DNA from: Branchiostoma belcheri
Lineage: Eukaryota; Chordata; Leptocardii; Amphioxiformes; Branchiostomatidae
Length of the DNA: 64,000 bases
Direction of reading: 5' to 3'
Assembly: GCF_001625305.1 (NCBI RefSeq)
Contig: NW_017803954.1
Location: forward strand, 2,039,428-2,103,427
In this document: in pieces, positions 1-12,400 of the stretch
Layout: each line of letters begins with the position of its first letter
Position numbering within the stretch: position 1 is the stretch's first letter
Program-made: the position numbers and the translations under genes
Notes under the pieces: model-generated
The model's database searches: none
The model's input: the letters and a program-made list of their open reading frames with translations, nothing else
Told to the model about the DNA's origin: nothing

Positions 1-130
1 TTCATATTTTTGAAGTCTATTCTCTGTTTCACTGTACATATGCATACATTTGATGTAGAGTCTACAAATATTCAGATATTTATCATTATCTCAGATTCTG
101 TTTTCAAAATGAGTTGTTTCTGTTTTGTAG

Positions 131-174
131 GATAATGCTGAAATAGTCACAGATGTTGTTACAAATGTATCACT
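131..174 (+). other. Possible 44-nt internal exon at the window edge
   Basis: A good acceptor (T-rich tract then TTTTGTAG) is followed by 44 nt and a consensus GTAAGT donor. One frame is open and reads DNAEIVTDVVTNVS. It could be an exon of a gene that starts left of the window or a 5' UTR exon of the zinc-finger gene. Nothing in the peptide identifies a family, and an exon this short with splice-like ends can arise by chance. Confidence 0.25.
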
Positions 175-730
175 GTAAGTTACCCAGATAGGTATGTATG
201 TAACAGAATGTCGTGATGTCGTTCGTCATACCAGTCAGCTGATACCAGTACAATTTGATATGGTCTTGCATCATTTGCAACAAGCAGTTGATGTTATCAC
301 AGTGTGTTTAATTTCCTGGTTCCTGGCCAGCCTTATGTTGTTGTTTGTCTGTTGTCCTCTACGATGACCATGTTAAGTTCTGTGTGATTGGCTGTGGCTC
401 ACTATGAGCTTTGAAGACACAGGTGGGTTGCTGGAGTAGGGGATGTCTGCGCGGTCCAGCTCTGGAAGCACTCTTTCTCACACTCACAGCCTCTGCAGTC
501 CTGATTTGTTTATGGATACTATTGTATTGGCACCTTTGTTGACTTAACTGTGCCAGGCAGATTGGCCGTGGGCTGTTGTTTCCCTGGTGTATATCAATAT
601 CAAAGCTCAGGGAGGCTTTGAACATGTCCTTGAAACACTTTTCTGTCCTCCCACTGTGTGCTTTCCTTCAGCTAATTCACTGTAGAATAGTCTCTTGGCT
701 AGCCTTATATACATACAGGTTGATATCACA

Positions 731-1145
731 ACACAGTGTTCGAAATACCTGTCCGCAGTCTGCAATCTGCAGATATATTTTCAAGATTGCAGAAGAAAAA
801 TTTATACAATCTGCAATTTTGCAGAAGGAAAAATTGGCACTTGGGATTTGACGCTTTTGGCCCCAAGGACAGACAACACTTAAGCTCCTGTTCTGAAACA
901 ACAGGAGCTTCTTCACTAATTTGCATCAACCTTGTCTTGACTTGTTTATCTTTTGTTTCCTTTTGGACTTCCAAAAATTTGTCTTCACTAATTTGCATAT
1001 CAATCAATAGTTCATGCTTATAAACCTGCAAGATTGTAGTATGGAGGCTTGTGTATTTGCAGAAAGTATTTCCAAATTGCAGAACAAAATTTTTACTCTT
1101 CTGCAATATTGCAGAGCACTGAAAAAAAGTATTTCGACCACTGCA
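731..1145. repeat. Inverted-repeat element with TGCA-rich arms
   Basis: The left arm (about 731-835) starts GTTCGAAATAC and runs through several TCTGCAATCTGCAG-type words. The right arm (about 1030-1145) reads as its diverged reverse complement, ending GTATTTCGACCACTGC. Between them lies unique sequence with a direct repeat of CTTCACTAATTTGCAT. This layout suits an old non-autonomous DNA transposon. No target-site duplication could be fixed by eye. Confidence 0.5.
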
Positions 1146-4100
1146 ACAGTAGGTGTAATAGGGGTTGTACTGTTTTGTATTACTGATTTGGGTCAGCAGT
1201 ATTTGAGTCCAGTCAATCTCATGTTGTGATGTTCAAGTAGTGAATAGTACAGGTTCTGCCAGGAGTTATTTGTCCTGATTGGTAGAATTGAAATTGTCAG
1301 ATTGACAGTGAAGGCTTTGAAATACATGTAATTTTATTAAGAAGTCAGTTTCATACCTCAGGAAACCTAAAAGAAGTTCATTCCACCAGAAAGAGCTGTG
1401 TTGATGGTGTGGTACACAGTTAAAACCAAGGAGGTTCTATTCATAGAACCTACTTGATATAGCCATTACTATAACTTTCAGCTGTTGTGTTTTCTTTTTG
1501 ATGTTAGTAATTACATGTGCCCTTGTGTGCTGAACCTAAACAGTGGGACATCCTGTTGTTTTACCTGAAGCAAACCAAAGGGTTGGAGATTATTTTGTGT
1601 GCAGAAAACAGCTGTTTAGCAAGTCAAATCCATCACACCAGTACTGACTGTGTCAAAGGTCATGATAAATCTGAAGCTGAGAAATGATAGAATGGTTTGT
1701 TATTTGCAAAGTACAGGAACACTTTAGATTTCCCTTCTGCTTGAGCCTTGAAGCTACATGATCTCTAGAACAGTTGTGGCAGGAGATCCAGTAACCTCTG
1801 ACCTTTTATGGGGTCAATCATATGCAAATAGGCATCCTTGGCAGCAGCTTGAGTGGTGGTGGTGGTGAGGTGGTACCTTCCATGTTAACTGTGGATTGTA
1901 GCGTTAATGAGCAGGTTTTAGGTATCCCTGCCCTTCCCTACATGGACACCAGTGACTGATTGGGTGAGTGTGCAATGTTAGCAGACCAGATATGGTGAAT
2001 GTGTAGCATTGTGCACAGTAAACAATGTCCTTATCCATGTCCTCTACTCTGCAGCCAGACAATGGAGGCGGAGAGGCTCTGGAATCTGCAGGACAGCCTC
2101 TGTTAGCGCTTCAGATTGTAGAAGGCACGTGGTGCCTCTCTCCACTGTGTAAATGTACATTGCCATTGACGTCGTGCACGAATGGTTGTTAATGCACTGA
2201 GCATTATTTCCTGTCTAAACTGCCAGGCAATCCTGTTCAAGGTCCTGATCTTCACATAATATGCCAGCTGTGAGTTGATTTGATTTAGAATGTAAAAACC
2301 ATTGGTAACTTCCGAAGGCTGTACATGTACATAGTTGTGCATTGACAAACACCAGACCATTGGAGTCAGAGCTTCTTCATCCATGTACATGGCAAATGGT
2401 GGATGTTTCTACCGTTACATGGCTAATCTTTAAAGTGCAAGGCAGCTGTACACTAGTACTGCAGTAGTCACACATGTTTTCATAATGGAGCTGGACAAGT
2501 TCTGGTTAATGACTGATAAGGTGCTCAGGGAAGAAGGTGCAAGGGAACATCTTTACACTAACAACAGGCTTGAATAGATTATTCCCTGAACATGCACATG
2601 TATTATGTTTCTGTTGGGATTTTGCGGAAGCCATGTCTGTATGGTGTACATTTGTCAGCTGCTACATGAAGCAGGCTTTGGGCTGGAAACAAAATGGCTG
2701 TCAGCTGAGCTGCCATGGCAGTTTTAGAGGTCACGCCTGCTGGTCTCATTAGACTCCATTGTGCTGTTTGCTCAAAGTCTGAAATGTTCTCATGGTTCTT
2801 TCAGAAAGCATGTGAGGAGTGCTTACCAACCACATCAATCAGTGCCTCTTTGTTACTTGCCTTCTCATTTTTTGTAATCAAAGAAGTAGAAATGTCTATT
2901 GTTAATACATGTACTTTAGATACCTGTGGCAATCTGGTTCTGTTTGTTGACCAGAACCTCCTTGGTTCAGGGAATACTCTGCATGGTGCAGTGTGACAAA
3001 GGGAAGAATGAGCAGTCATTGACATGATAGAGTGCCATGGTTGCAATTGCCATGTTGCTCTGATTGAAATGGTACAGTGTATTTTTAAAATCTGTTCAGA
3101 AAATCTTCTAAATCAAAATAAAAGTTTTAGATCAAAACTTCAGATCTTACCTCAGTATCCTAATGAGTTGTTTTTTGGCTGTAAGTATAACAGGTTGGAT
3201 CTACTCATATATCTCTTGGCCTCTTCTCTCTTCTACAGTTTCAGTTGCAGACAAAACTTATGGTTCAACACATTTCTGAACTGATAGAAATTTTATTTTT
3301 GTGATAACCTCTGATTAAAATTCTGTTCCTCATAATTTGCCTACTTCATTGTTCCTTTCACACAAATTCAGAATAACAAGATGTTGAAACCTGTGTCCAG
3401 AACTTTATATTTGTATGCAGTTTGACATTTCTATTGATACAGTATATGGATTAAGGGTCCTATATTTTGAGTGTTAATATTTTTGTGCTCAACTCAGGGG
3501 ACAGTCTTTCCTTGAAGTTTGTCAAACTTTTTTGTTTAGACTTCTCCCTATGATGATGTGAAAATCAGGAATGGTGTAGTTAACAGCAAAGCTTCACCCT
3601 AACTTGACAAAGCTTCTACTGCCTGTACAATGTACAAGCCCTGCTGTGCCGGTGACCCTGTGACGTGACAGGATCAATATCCTTCCATCCTGGCATACAT
3701 ACATGTCCGTCATTCTGACTGGATGTTTGGTGTCAGCCTTATCCTGGGGTCCTGTTAAACAGCAAATTTCAGTCGCCCCAATCTTTAAATTGTTCTCACA
3801 GTTTACACTTGAATGGCAAACAATAGCATAATTGTATGTAGGTATAAATTGATTGAGGTTTAGAATACATTTCAACATATGTTCTGTTTTCCACACATAC
3901 ATGTCATGTACATTAATGTTTGGACATTAGAATGTCCTTAGTTACACTCACATGAGTTGTCAATGGTACTTGCTCATTAAGGTAGAATACTTGAGGGTGA
4001 CCTTTTTGTTAAGATTTGTTCCAGATTTGAATGGTGTCTGCATGTCTCTTTAGCTGAGCTTCTACTTCTAGAGCTGACATGTTCTCTCAATATGGATGAC

Positions 4101-4346
4101 AGGATGTGGCTGGCATCATTTTGGAGATAATTGTCTGGCTGTTGCTATGACGACCAAACAGCAGCTGGTGATTCTTTCGAAAACGTACATGTATGTGTGT
4201 ACAAAGCCTTCGGGAATTTCTGTGAAACATCTGATGTGAGTCAGGAGACAGCTTGTCCAAGAGTAAAGTAAAACCAGGTCCTTTTGAAGTCTCTAAGTAG
4301 AGAGAATTGCTTGGTGTGTGGCTTATACTTTCAGTTATAATGTGCA

Positions 4347-4551
4347 CTGTGACATTCATTGTAGGTCATCATATGATTTTGATGTTACAGTGATTTTAAG
4401 CAGACGATGGCAAAGCAAACTAACTGGAGACAAGGAACCAAGACAGCCTTTTCACAAGACAGCTGAATTTCTCAGGATACATGCAGGACTATCCTAAGTG
4501 TGTTATGTCAATCACATGACATACATGTACAAGCATGTGATCAGGCCCTTG
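4347..4551. mobile_element. MITE family A, copy 1
   Basis: This copy is about 200 bp. It begins near GTGACATTCATTGTAGGTC, has the internal family word GACAGCCTTTTCACAAGACAGCTG (position about 4445-4470), and ends in AAGCATGTGATCAGGCCC. The same order of words is found near 16221, 28815, 46749 and 55229. The copy is clearly diverged from the others. Confidence 0.6.
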
Positions 4552-5028
4552 GTCTTGTGTATTTGTATGATGATATTTAACCATGTATGCATGTAAAGTC
4601 AAAATGGCTACTTCAGTGTTCAGGGAAGAATACTAGTACCAGGGGGTGTAGTGGAAAGCAGGAAGTGGCAGGTTATCATAAACATGACTGTTTTTGTTGT
4701 CCATTAGTAAAGACAGGAATCACGGATAGAGTATCAATGTACTGGATTTTCATTTGTATTGCAAATACAATCATTGTCAACAATTACAAAGCCAGTAAGA
4801 GTAGGCATAGACTATAGACTGATAGTAATAGACCAAACAACTTTTTGTACAAAATGTATTTAAACAACATGTTTATCCCTACAATATATGCCCAACAACA
4901 TTGTGCATGTGGATGTAATGAAAACCTTGTAATGAAGACCTGTCACTGTGTTGCTGTTCTAAGTTGTCAGTGATTATGAACTATATGTATTATTTTAATG
5001 CATGTAGTCTGCACACAATGTATATATT

Positions 5029-5312
5029 ATGTTGCCCCAAGGCAAGTTGACTTACAAACGTATTGTATAATTTCATCCTAAAACTGAAAAAGTGATGCAG
5101 CATTGCATTGCAATTGGCTATAGTGTAAATAGTAAAATACATGTAGAACTGTATTATATAATGTAGAACACATATTATAGATGTAACATTATTACATATG
5201 TAGTTCATGTATTGTGTTGATCCAAGGAAAGTTAATGTAGTACAAATGTACTTCCTAAAACTGAAGTGATGCAGCATTACGCTTTACAGTTGGCTAAAAT
5301 ACATGTATAACT
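5029..5312. repeat. Diverged direct repeat, two units about 185 bp apart
   Basis: Unit 1 (5029-5145) and unit 2 (5215-5312) share, in the same order, CCAAGG(C/A)AAGTT, CCTAAAACTGAA, GTGATGCAGCATT, TTGGCTA and AAAATACATGTA. They are separated by AT-rich sequence. This looks like an old local duplication. No coding content was seen. Confidence 0.55.
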
Positions 5313-6052
5313 GTTACTGTACAAAAAAGTACCGGTACATTACTCACAGATGATGTCTTTGTTGCACTCTGACAGGGTTTTGCTGAGGACTTCTATGACC
5401 TACATGTAGTTGAAGACCATTTGCCAACTGAGCTACCAACAGGATACCGAAGGACAACAACCACTGACATCTAGAGGTACAACACAGTACTGAATCCTAT
5501 TTTATTACCCATGCCAATGAATATCAGAGATAGATATTACATGAAACTTTGGTTATATTCCCATACCAAACAGATTATTTGTTTTCAGAAGTTAGTTGTA
5601 AAGTACTGTTTGACTTCGAGCCTTGGCAAAAGTGCAGTTCATGTGTAAGATGGTAGATCTTATTAACAAGAGACAGTACATATCTAATGAGTCAAATTTT
5701 TTACACAGTCTAGTTAACAACAGACAATTGAATATGTCATGCACTTTGTTTTGATATTCATTTGACTTAAGAAGAATATTTAAGTATTCTGATAATTAAA
5801 AAAATTACATGTATTCAAATAGAAAGTTTTGTATGTGGATTTGTGACAAATGTTTTATTCATCAGCAGTAATAAAAACATTATTCTGCCACTCTCCCCAT
5901 TTTTATTCCTACATTTTTTACTTGCTGGCACATCCTGTACATATGTGTACAGACATGACAGAATTAAAACATGCTTGCTCTTTTACATGAGAAAAATGCA
6001 TATGTGAAAAATGGTTTTACTGGGGCTTACTTAGTTGCCTTTTCTGTTGCAG

Positions 6053-6134
6053 GTAGTGATCCAGACTGCTTCAGAAGTGTTTCCATAATAAACCTCCCAG
6101 GACCCATGTCTACTGTTCAGTTCTACATGTGTAG
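6053..6134 (+). other. Candidate 5' UTR exon of the zinc-finger gene
   Basis: An 82-nt segment lies between a strong acceptor (TTTTCTGTTGCAG) and a strong donor (GTAG then GTAAGTAC). Joining it to the acceptor at 6407 (TTTACTCAG) would place it in the 5' UTR of the zinc-finger message. The small frame starting at its ATG (MSTVQFYMC) hits a stop soon after either downstream acceptor, so it would be an upstream ORF. Splice signals are the only evidence. Confidence 0.35.
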
Positions 6135-6443
6135 GTAAGTACAAACATGTATAATGGCATATGGGTGTAATGTAATGCCAGTACACTTGAGTTAGTAATT
6201 CTTCGCACCCACTTTTGAAAGAAATTGCATGGATTATATCTAGATAATCACACATTTACAGCTCACATAAGTCCACATACATTGTACATGTATGGCTCAC
6301 TAAGATGTGTACCAATATTGGATATTCTGTCAGATTACTCAGATAGATAACCCAGGTACTAAGTCAGTGTATGTTAAGAGCATTTTTCTCGGGTCCGTTT
6401 TACTCAGGTTTGGTGCCTAGCGTTGCTGACAGGTGAACAGAAG

Positions 6444-9400
6444 ATGTCATCTCCAGTCAGCAAACCTGACAAGTTCAGGTATGTCTGTGACGAGTGCCAG
6501 TTGGCGTGCATCTCCGAGTACCACCTCAACAAGCACAAGAGTTCACACTACGACTGGAAGCAGTGCTACGAGTGTAACCTCTGTGACTACTCCACCCTCT
6601 CCCTCAACCAGATCAAGATACATGCCCTGAAACATGTCAAGTCGGAGCAACACACCAGTGAGGGGGATGCCGACACGTCAGTGACTTGCAATGGCATACC
6701 GGAGGCAGGAGATGGGAATAACAGCACGATGCCACCACAGGCTGGTCAGGACATGCACAGTAATACAAGTGCTGGCCACACTCAGACTGCTGTAGGTGTT
6801 ACACCACTGATTGATGGAGGAGTCACAAATTCTAACACACCATGTCTACCAAATGGAGCAAAAGGAGAAAGCAGCAGACATGTAAATATGGATGGTTGTG
6901 GTTCAGATGTAGAGATCCTGTCTGTGAAAGGAAGTGAAGCAGATCCTGCAATCCCAGTGATTGTCTTAGAGTCTGACACAGAGGAAGAGTCCAGAGCACT
7001 GCCAGAACATGCTACAGATTTTGGTCAAACAAATGGAGAGAACCCCATGTCAGATGTTGTCAAAAGTGCAGGCAGAAGTGACAAAAGTGCAGGCAGAAAT
7101 GACAAAAGTACAGGCAGAAGTGAGATGACTGAAAATGATGAGCAGGTGCCAAAGGATCAAGCAAAGAAACCACCAGAAGGAACTAGTGACACAGTGTTCA
7201 GCTGCTCCAATTGCTCCTTTGCCACCCCAGAACTAAATCTTCTGTTGAAGCACCGGGAAACGCACTTGAACAACAAATGCTACAGATGTGACAAGTGTAG
7301 TTTCATTACAGTTCAAGAAAGTTACTTACTTATCCACCAACAGAAACAACATGCAGCTGTGGGCAGCAGTAAACACCAGTGTGAACACTGCCCCTTTTCA
7401 ACAAAGGACCCAGAAGCAATGAAGAAACATAAAAAGTTTCATGGTTCAAATCTGTCACTGAAGTGCCCCTTGTGTACGTTTGCCTGCTCATCACATTTAC
7501 AGCTTAGTCTGCACCTCAAGCTGCATGTGAAGATTGAGACTTTGCCTGTAGTCTCGTCAAACTGCCACACTGTTGATTCTACCAACGGTAGAGTAGCAGA
7601 CAGTAGCATTGGAAACTCAAGTGAGGACAATAGAGAGTCATCCATCACAAGCAATAGTCAGCTGGCAGATGGCTGTGTCACTTCACCTGAAGTTAGTGGC
7701 CTGGCACAGGCTAAAGACAAAAGTACCTCGTCAACGCAAAGCCAGTCGCCAGAGAGAAATTTTGTTTGTGAAGAATGTGGGTTCAGTACGTATCGAAGGG
7801 AGACCTTGCGAACCCATATCAGAATTCACAGTGGCGAGAAACCATATGCCTGCAGTTTCTGTCCCTACAAGGCTAGACAGAAGCCAAACCTAAACACACA
7901 CATGCAGTTTCACACAATCAGAGCCAAGTTCACCTGCAAATACTGCTCATATTCCACCAGCAATAAGGCAAGCACACGTTTACATGAAACCTTGCACGAA
8001 GGCCTGAAATATGAAAATAAGAATGTGGGTACTCCAAAAAAAGAAGATTGTGCTGTGCACTCTAAAAGCCCAGAGAAGAGCCCTCGCAGCAAGGTTACGA
8101 GGGATAGAAGAGGGCTGTTTCGGTGCAAGTACTGCCCATTTCACACAAGGCATTCCACCAGCATTCAGCGACATCTCAAGATCCACGAGGGAAGTAAACC
8201 TTTCAAGTGTAAACGCTGCTCCTACAGTGCCATCACCCTCTTCCAGATCCAGGGGCATGAAAAGCATCATGACGAGACACTTCCCTTTAAGTGCAGGTGG
8301 TGCCACTACTTCGCTGAAACCCAGGCCGGTGTTGGCATCCATGAGCAACGTGTGCATGAGGAGTATCTGCAGGTGACCCCAAAGAAACAGACCCCAAAGA
8401 AGAATGTACCTTTGGATCTTTCAATGAAAAAGCAGTCTCCTGAACAGATTACCCCAGAAAAAAGCATCTCCGTGAACTCATCTGACATGGAAGAAAGTCC
8501 TGTCAAGAAGGAGACCCAGAGGAGGACGGAGGAAGTTGTGGAAGAGTTTGATGAGCATGGCAGGGTCAGGTACAAGTGCAAAAGCTGCTCTTTCACGACT
8601 GCTTGGAGGGAGAACTACTATCGACATTGTAGGATCCATACGGGAGAGAAGCCATTTCACTGCAGACATTGCCCGTACCAGGCTAGGGGAAACATGGCAT
8701 GGTACAGGCACATGAAGCATCACACTGCCAACTATCCTTTCAAGTGTCCACTGTGTACCTACACAAGCCTCAGTCAGGCAGCACTCACTTCTCATCAAAA
8801 TAAGGTTCATGACTGTAATATTGATAACAAGAAACAGAAAGGTGCTGGAAGCAAGGGCTCAGGACAGCCATTGAAGGTGTCTGGGAGGCTACAGTGTCCG
8901 TTGTGTCAGTTCACCACTGCCAGTGAGACACTCTTAAAGCTGCACAAGGCCAAGCACATGTCCTCACAGTTAGGAAAGACTTACAAGTGTAAAGACTGCA
9001 AGTACACCACTCATCACCTGCCTAGTCTTCAGAAGCATGCTGCTATCCACACCTCAGGAAAGTCCTACCAGTGTAGGTACTGCCCATATGTAACCATGTA
9101 CAAGGCACACTTAGAGAGACACGAGGACCACCATACCACCCCATCTAAGTTTACTTGTGAACAGTGTACATATTCAGCTGGGAATCTGCTTGGTTTGTCG
9201 GAGCACCTCAAGTGGCATGGGGAACCACAGCAAGTTAAAACTGTGTCTGAGGACTGGCAGAACGATGAAGGAGCAGACATTGACATGGAAGAAGCAAACT
9301 TCCTGGAAGAGGAAGAATATGCTGAGAAGATGGAGTATCCAGAAGCCAGTTTGACTTTAAGGCATTCTAATGAGAATGACCAGGATCCCACGAGTAGGGG

Positions 9401-12400
9401 TAGTCCAGGAAGGATGTACGAGTGTCACAGCTGTGATTACCGTTCGAAGGACTTGTGTGCCCTGAAGAGGCACTTACGCACACATACAGGAGAGAGGCCT
9501 TTCCAATGCCAACACTGTCCCTACAGTGCCAGACAAGTCACCAACATGAACCGGCACACCTACCAGCATTTTGCAAAACTTCCCCACAAATGCCCACATT
9601 GCACTTACTCTGTCCGAAACACATCAGCTCTTGCCAAGCATATTAAATGGCATTCACCTAACATGGATGAAAGTCTGGCCCCAAGAGTTGATGTGAAAGG
9701 AGCCAGCCCTGTTCTGTCTAGTAGCCATAACTCGCCAAAGGTGAAAATTGAAGGGAAACCATCCAGAAGAAGGAGGAGCAACCGCATTCACCAGTGCAAA
9801 TGGTGTCCCTACACCACATCATACCTCCACAACCTGCATCGGCACAAAACCCATCATGGAGCTGGCTTCCTGCACAAGTGTGATCTCTGCAACTACTCAG
9901 CAAGGAACGTCACTGGCATCCAGAAGCACACGGAGCTCCACCAGGCAAAAGCTAACAGCCCCTCCACCTCAGCACAGCAGCTCACCAACCAGAGCAGCAA
10001 TGGAGAGGAACAAGGAGACATCCGAAATCGTGCTTTTAGTTGCCAGTATTGCCCGTACAAGACCAACCTCGGTTCAAACTTGAAACGGCACGTTAAATAT
10101 CACTTTGAAGACTTGCCAGAAAAGTGCAGCCAGTGCTCCTACACAACAACCAGCGTCTCACATCTGACGGCACACCAAAACCTTCATGCCAAGAATCCAA
10201 ACTGGACAGCAGGAGCGAGCGTCCAGGCATCCAACAACAGTGAGGATGTCAACCCTAACGCTCAACAACAGTCAAACTTGGAGTGTGGTACGTGTGGATA
10301 CATCACCACCAGTGAAGAAAGGCTGACAAAGCACATGATCACTCACACAAGTCGCAGATCTCACTCATGTGACTTATGCCCATACAGGACCCGCCAGTCC
10401 AGGACGCTATGGAAGCACAAGAAACACCACACGGTGCAGCATACTTTGAAGTGCAGTTACTGCTCCTACAGCTCCGACTTTCCCCGAGCTATCACCAACC
10501 ATGAGAGGTTGCATATGAAAGTGGAGACAGACGACACGGCCAGACAGCCCGGCTCCTGGGAAGCCCTGACCTGTGACTTGTGTCCATTCCGTAGCCTTAC
10601 TCCCAGTGGCCTTATGAAGCACAGGACACATCACACAGCAAACCTGGCCTTTAAGTGCAAGTCCTGCACATACTCTGCCTCCTCGCCACGAATTATCTCC
10701 TACCACCAAAAGGTGCACCTGGAGAATGTGGAAAAGCCGTATGAGTGTGACATGTGCCCCTTCAGGTCAGCCTTCCACAAGTGTCTTCTGAAGCACATGC
10801 AGCATCACAGTGCCAACCTTTCCCTGAAGTGCAAGTACTGTACCTACACCTCATCATGTAACAGGGCGATCACTCTACATGAGAAAGTCCATGAGGTAGG
10901 CCCAGACAAGGCTTTACCATCTAGCAGTCTTGGCAACAGGCTTTGTGGGACCTGTGGCTATATTGCTTGCAGTCGAGCACGGCTGGTGAAGCACATCCGG
11001 AAGCATACAGGTGAGAAACCTTTCACCTGTGCCCATTGCCCATTCAAGACAAGCCTGGAAGATACCTTAACCAAACACAACAGGCATCATGAAGGCAATG
11101 GTGCGGTGAAATGCAGATACTGTAGCTATAGTTCAGATATCATCAGGGTGGTCACAAACCATGAAAAACTGCACGAAGAACAGACCAATGACACTCAGCA
11201 ATCAACTACGCCACTCAAGACTGAGCCCAGCTCCTCCAGTAGTGTGGAAGAGACGAAGGAAGCCAAGCCGGAAAACATGTACTCATGTCAGATGGACTAC
11301 AATTGTGAACTGTGTAGTTACACTGCTCACTGCAAGAAGCGCATGGATGAACACATGTGTACCCACACAGGCTTTAAACCCTACGGCTGCGACATCTGTC
11401 CGTACAGGACGCCTTTGAAGGAAACTCTCCTGAGGCACAAAAAGCATCACACCGAGGACTTCCCCTTCAAGTGTAGGTTCTGTTCATACTCAGCAAAACG
11501 AGACTTTCATGCTAAAGAACACGAGAAAGTCCACAGCATGAAGCAGCCTAAATACAAGGTAATAATTACCCCCACAGGTAGCCGCACTCATTTAGCTGAA
11601 ACTGTGAGGAAACGTTATGAGTGCCAAGAGTGTGATTACACTTCAGAAGACAAGAGCAGACTTGTCAAGCATCAGAGGACCCACACGGGGGAGAAGCCTT
11701 ATTCCTGCAAGTTTTGCCCCTATAAAACAGGGTTGAATGAAAGCCTGTGGAAACACATGAAACACCACAATATTAAAGCTCCAATGCAATGTGAGAAGTG
11801 CAGTTACTCAACTACCACAATGCAGTCATTGATACTTCACAACAAGTTACATGATGAAGATGCCACCACAGAGGTTAGCCATGCTGTTTCAGATGATAGA
11901 GACCCCAGTGCCACAGACTTCCAGTGCAACATTTGTGGCTATATGACTCTCGAAAGGAGTAAACTCGACAAGCATCTTCAGTTGCACTCTTCAGAAAAGG
12001 CCTTCTCCTGCCCATCATGTCCCTACAGGTCTTCCTCAAAGGAAAATGTGAAGAGGCACCAGAAGCACCACAGGAGTAAGTTCCCGTTCCGCTGTAAATT
12101 CTGCTCGTACAGTGCCAACAATAGCTCAGTCGTGAGAACACACGAGAAGCTCCACCAGGGTCAGTCATATCCTTGCCACAAGAAAATGCCGTCAATCCAC
12201 TTCCAGTGCTTGACGTGTGGGCTTCAACACGCCAGCCAATCAGACCTGGATGACCACAGGAGGGAAGATCATCCATCTGAAAAATGTTTCCAGTGTCCCG
12301 AGTGTCCTTTTGTAAGCCAGTGGGAAAAGGCACTCAAGAAGCATCGCTACAGTCATATTGCCAACTTCCCCAACAAGTGTAGGTTGTGCTCGTTCACCTC

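Larger units (their letters stand above)
1..6443. other. Non-coding region upstream of the zinc-finger gene
   Basis: No convincing coding region is visible here. Open frames are short, overlap one another on both strands and match no family I know. The DNA is AT-rich with frequent ACATGTA words. It holds the possible small exons at 131-174 and 6053-6134, an inverted-repeat element near 731-1145, a miniature inverted-repeat copy at 4347-4551 and a diverged direct repeat at 5029-5312, all listed separately. The remainder is probably 5' flank or a 5' UTR intron of the zinc-finger gene. No clear TATA box or CpG-rich promoter was found. Confidence 0.6.

Noticed and set aside
5376-5476. Possible exon, and on the minus strand a TAGCTCAGTTGG tRNA-like A box
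   Set aside because: No B box at tRNA spacing and no open frame tied to a neighbour; both readings may be chance.
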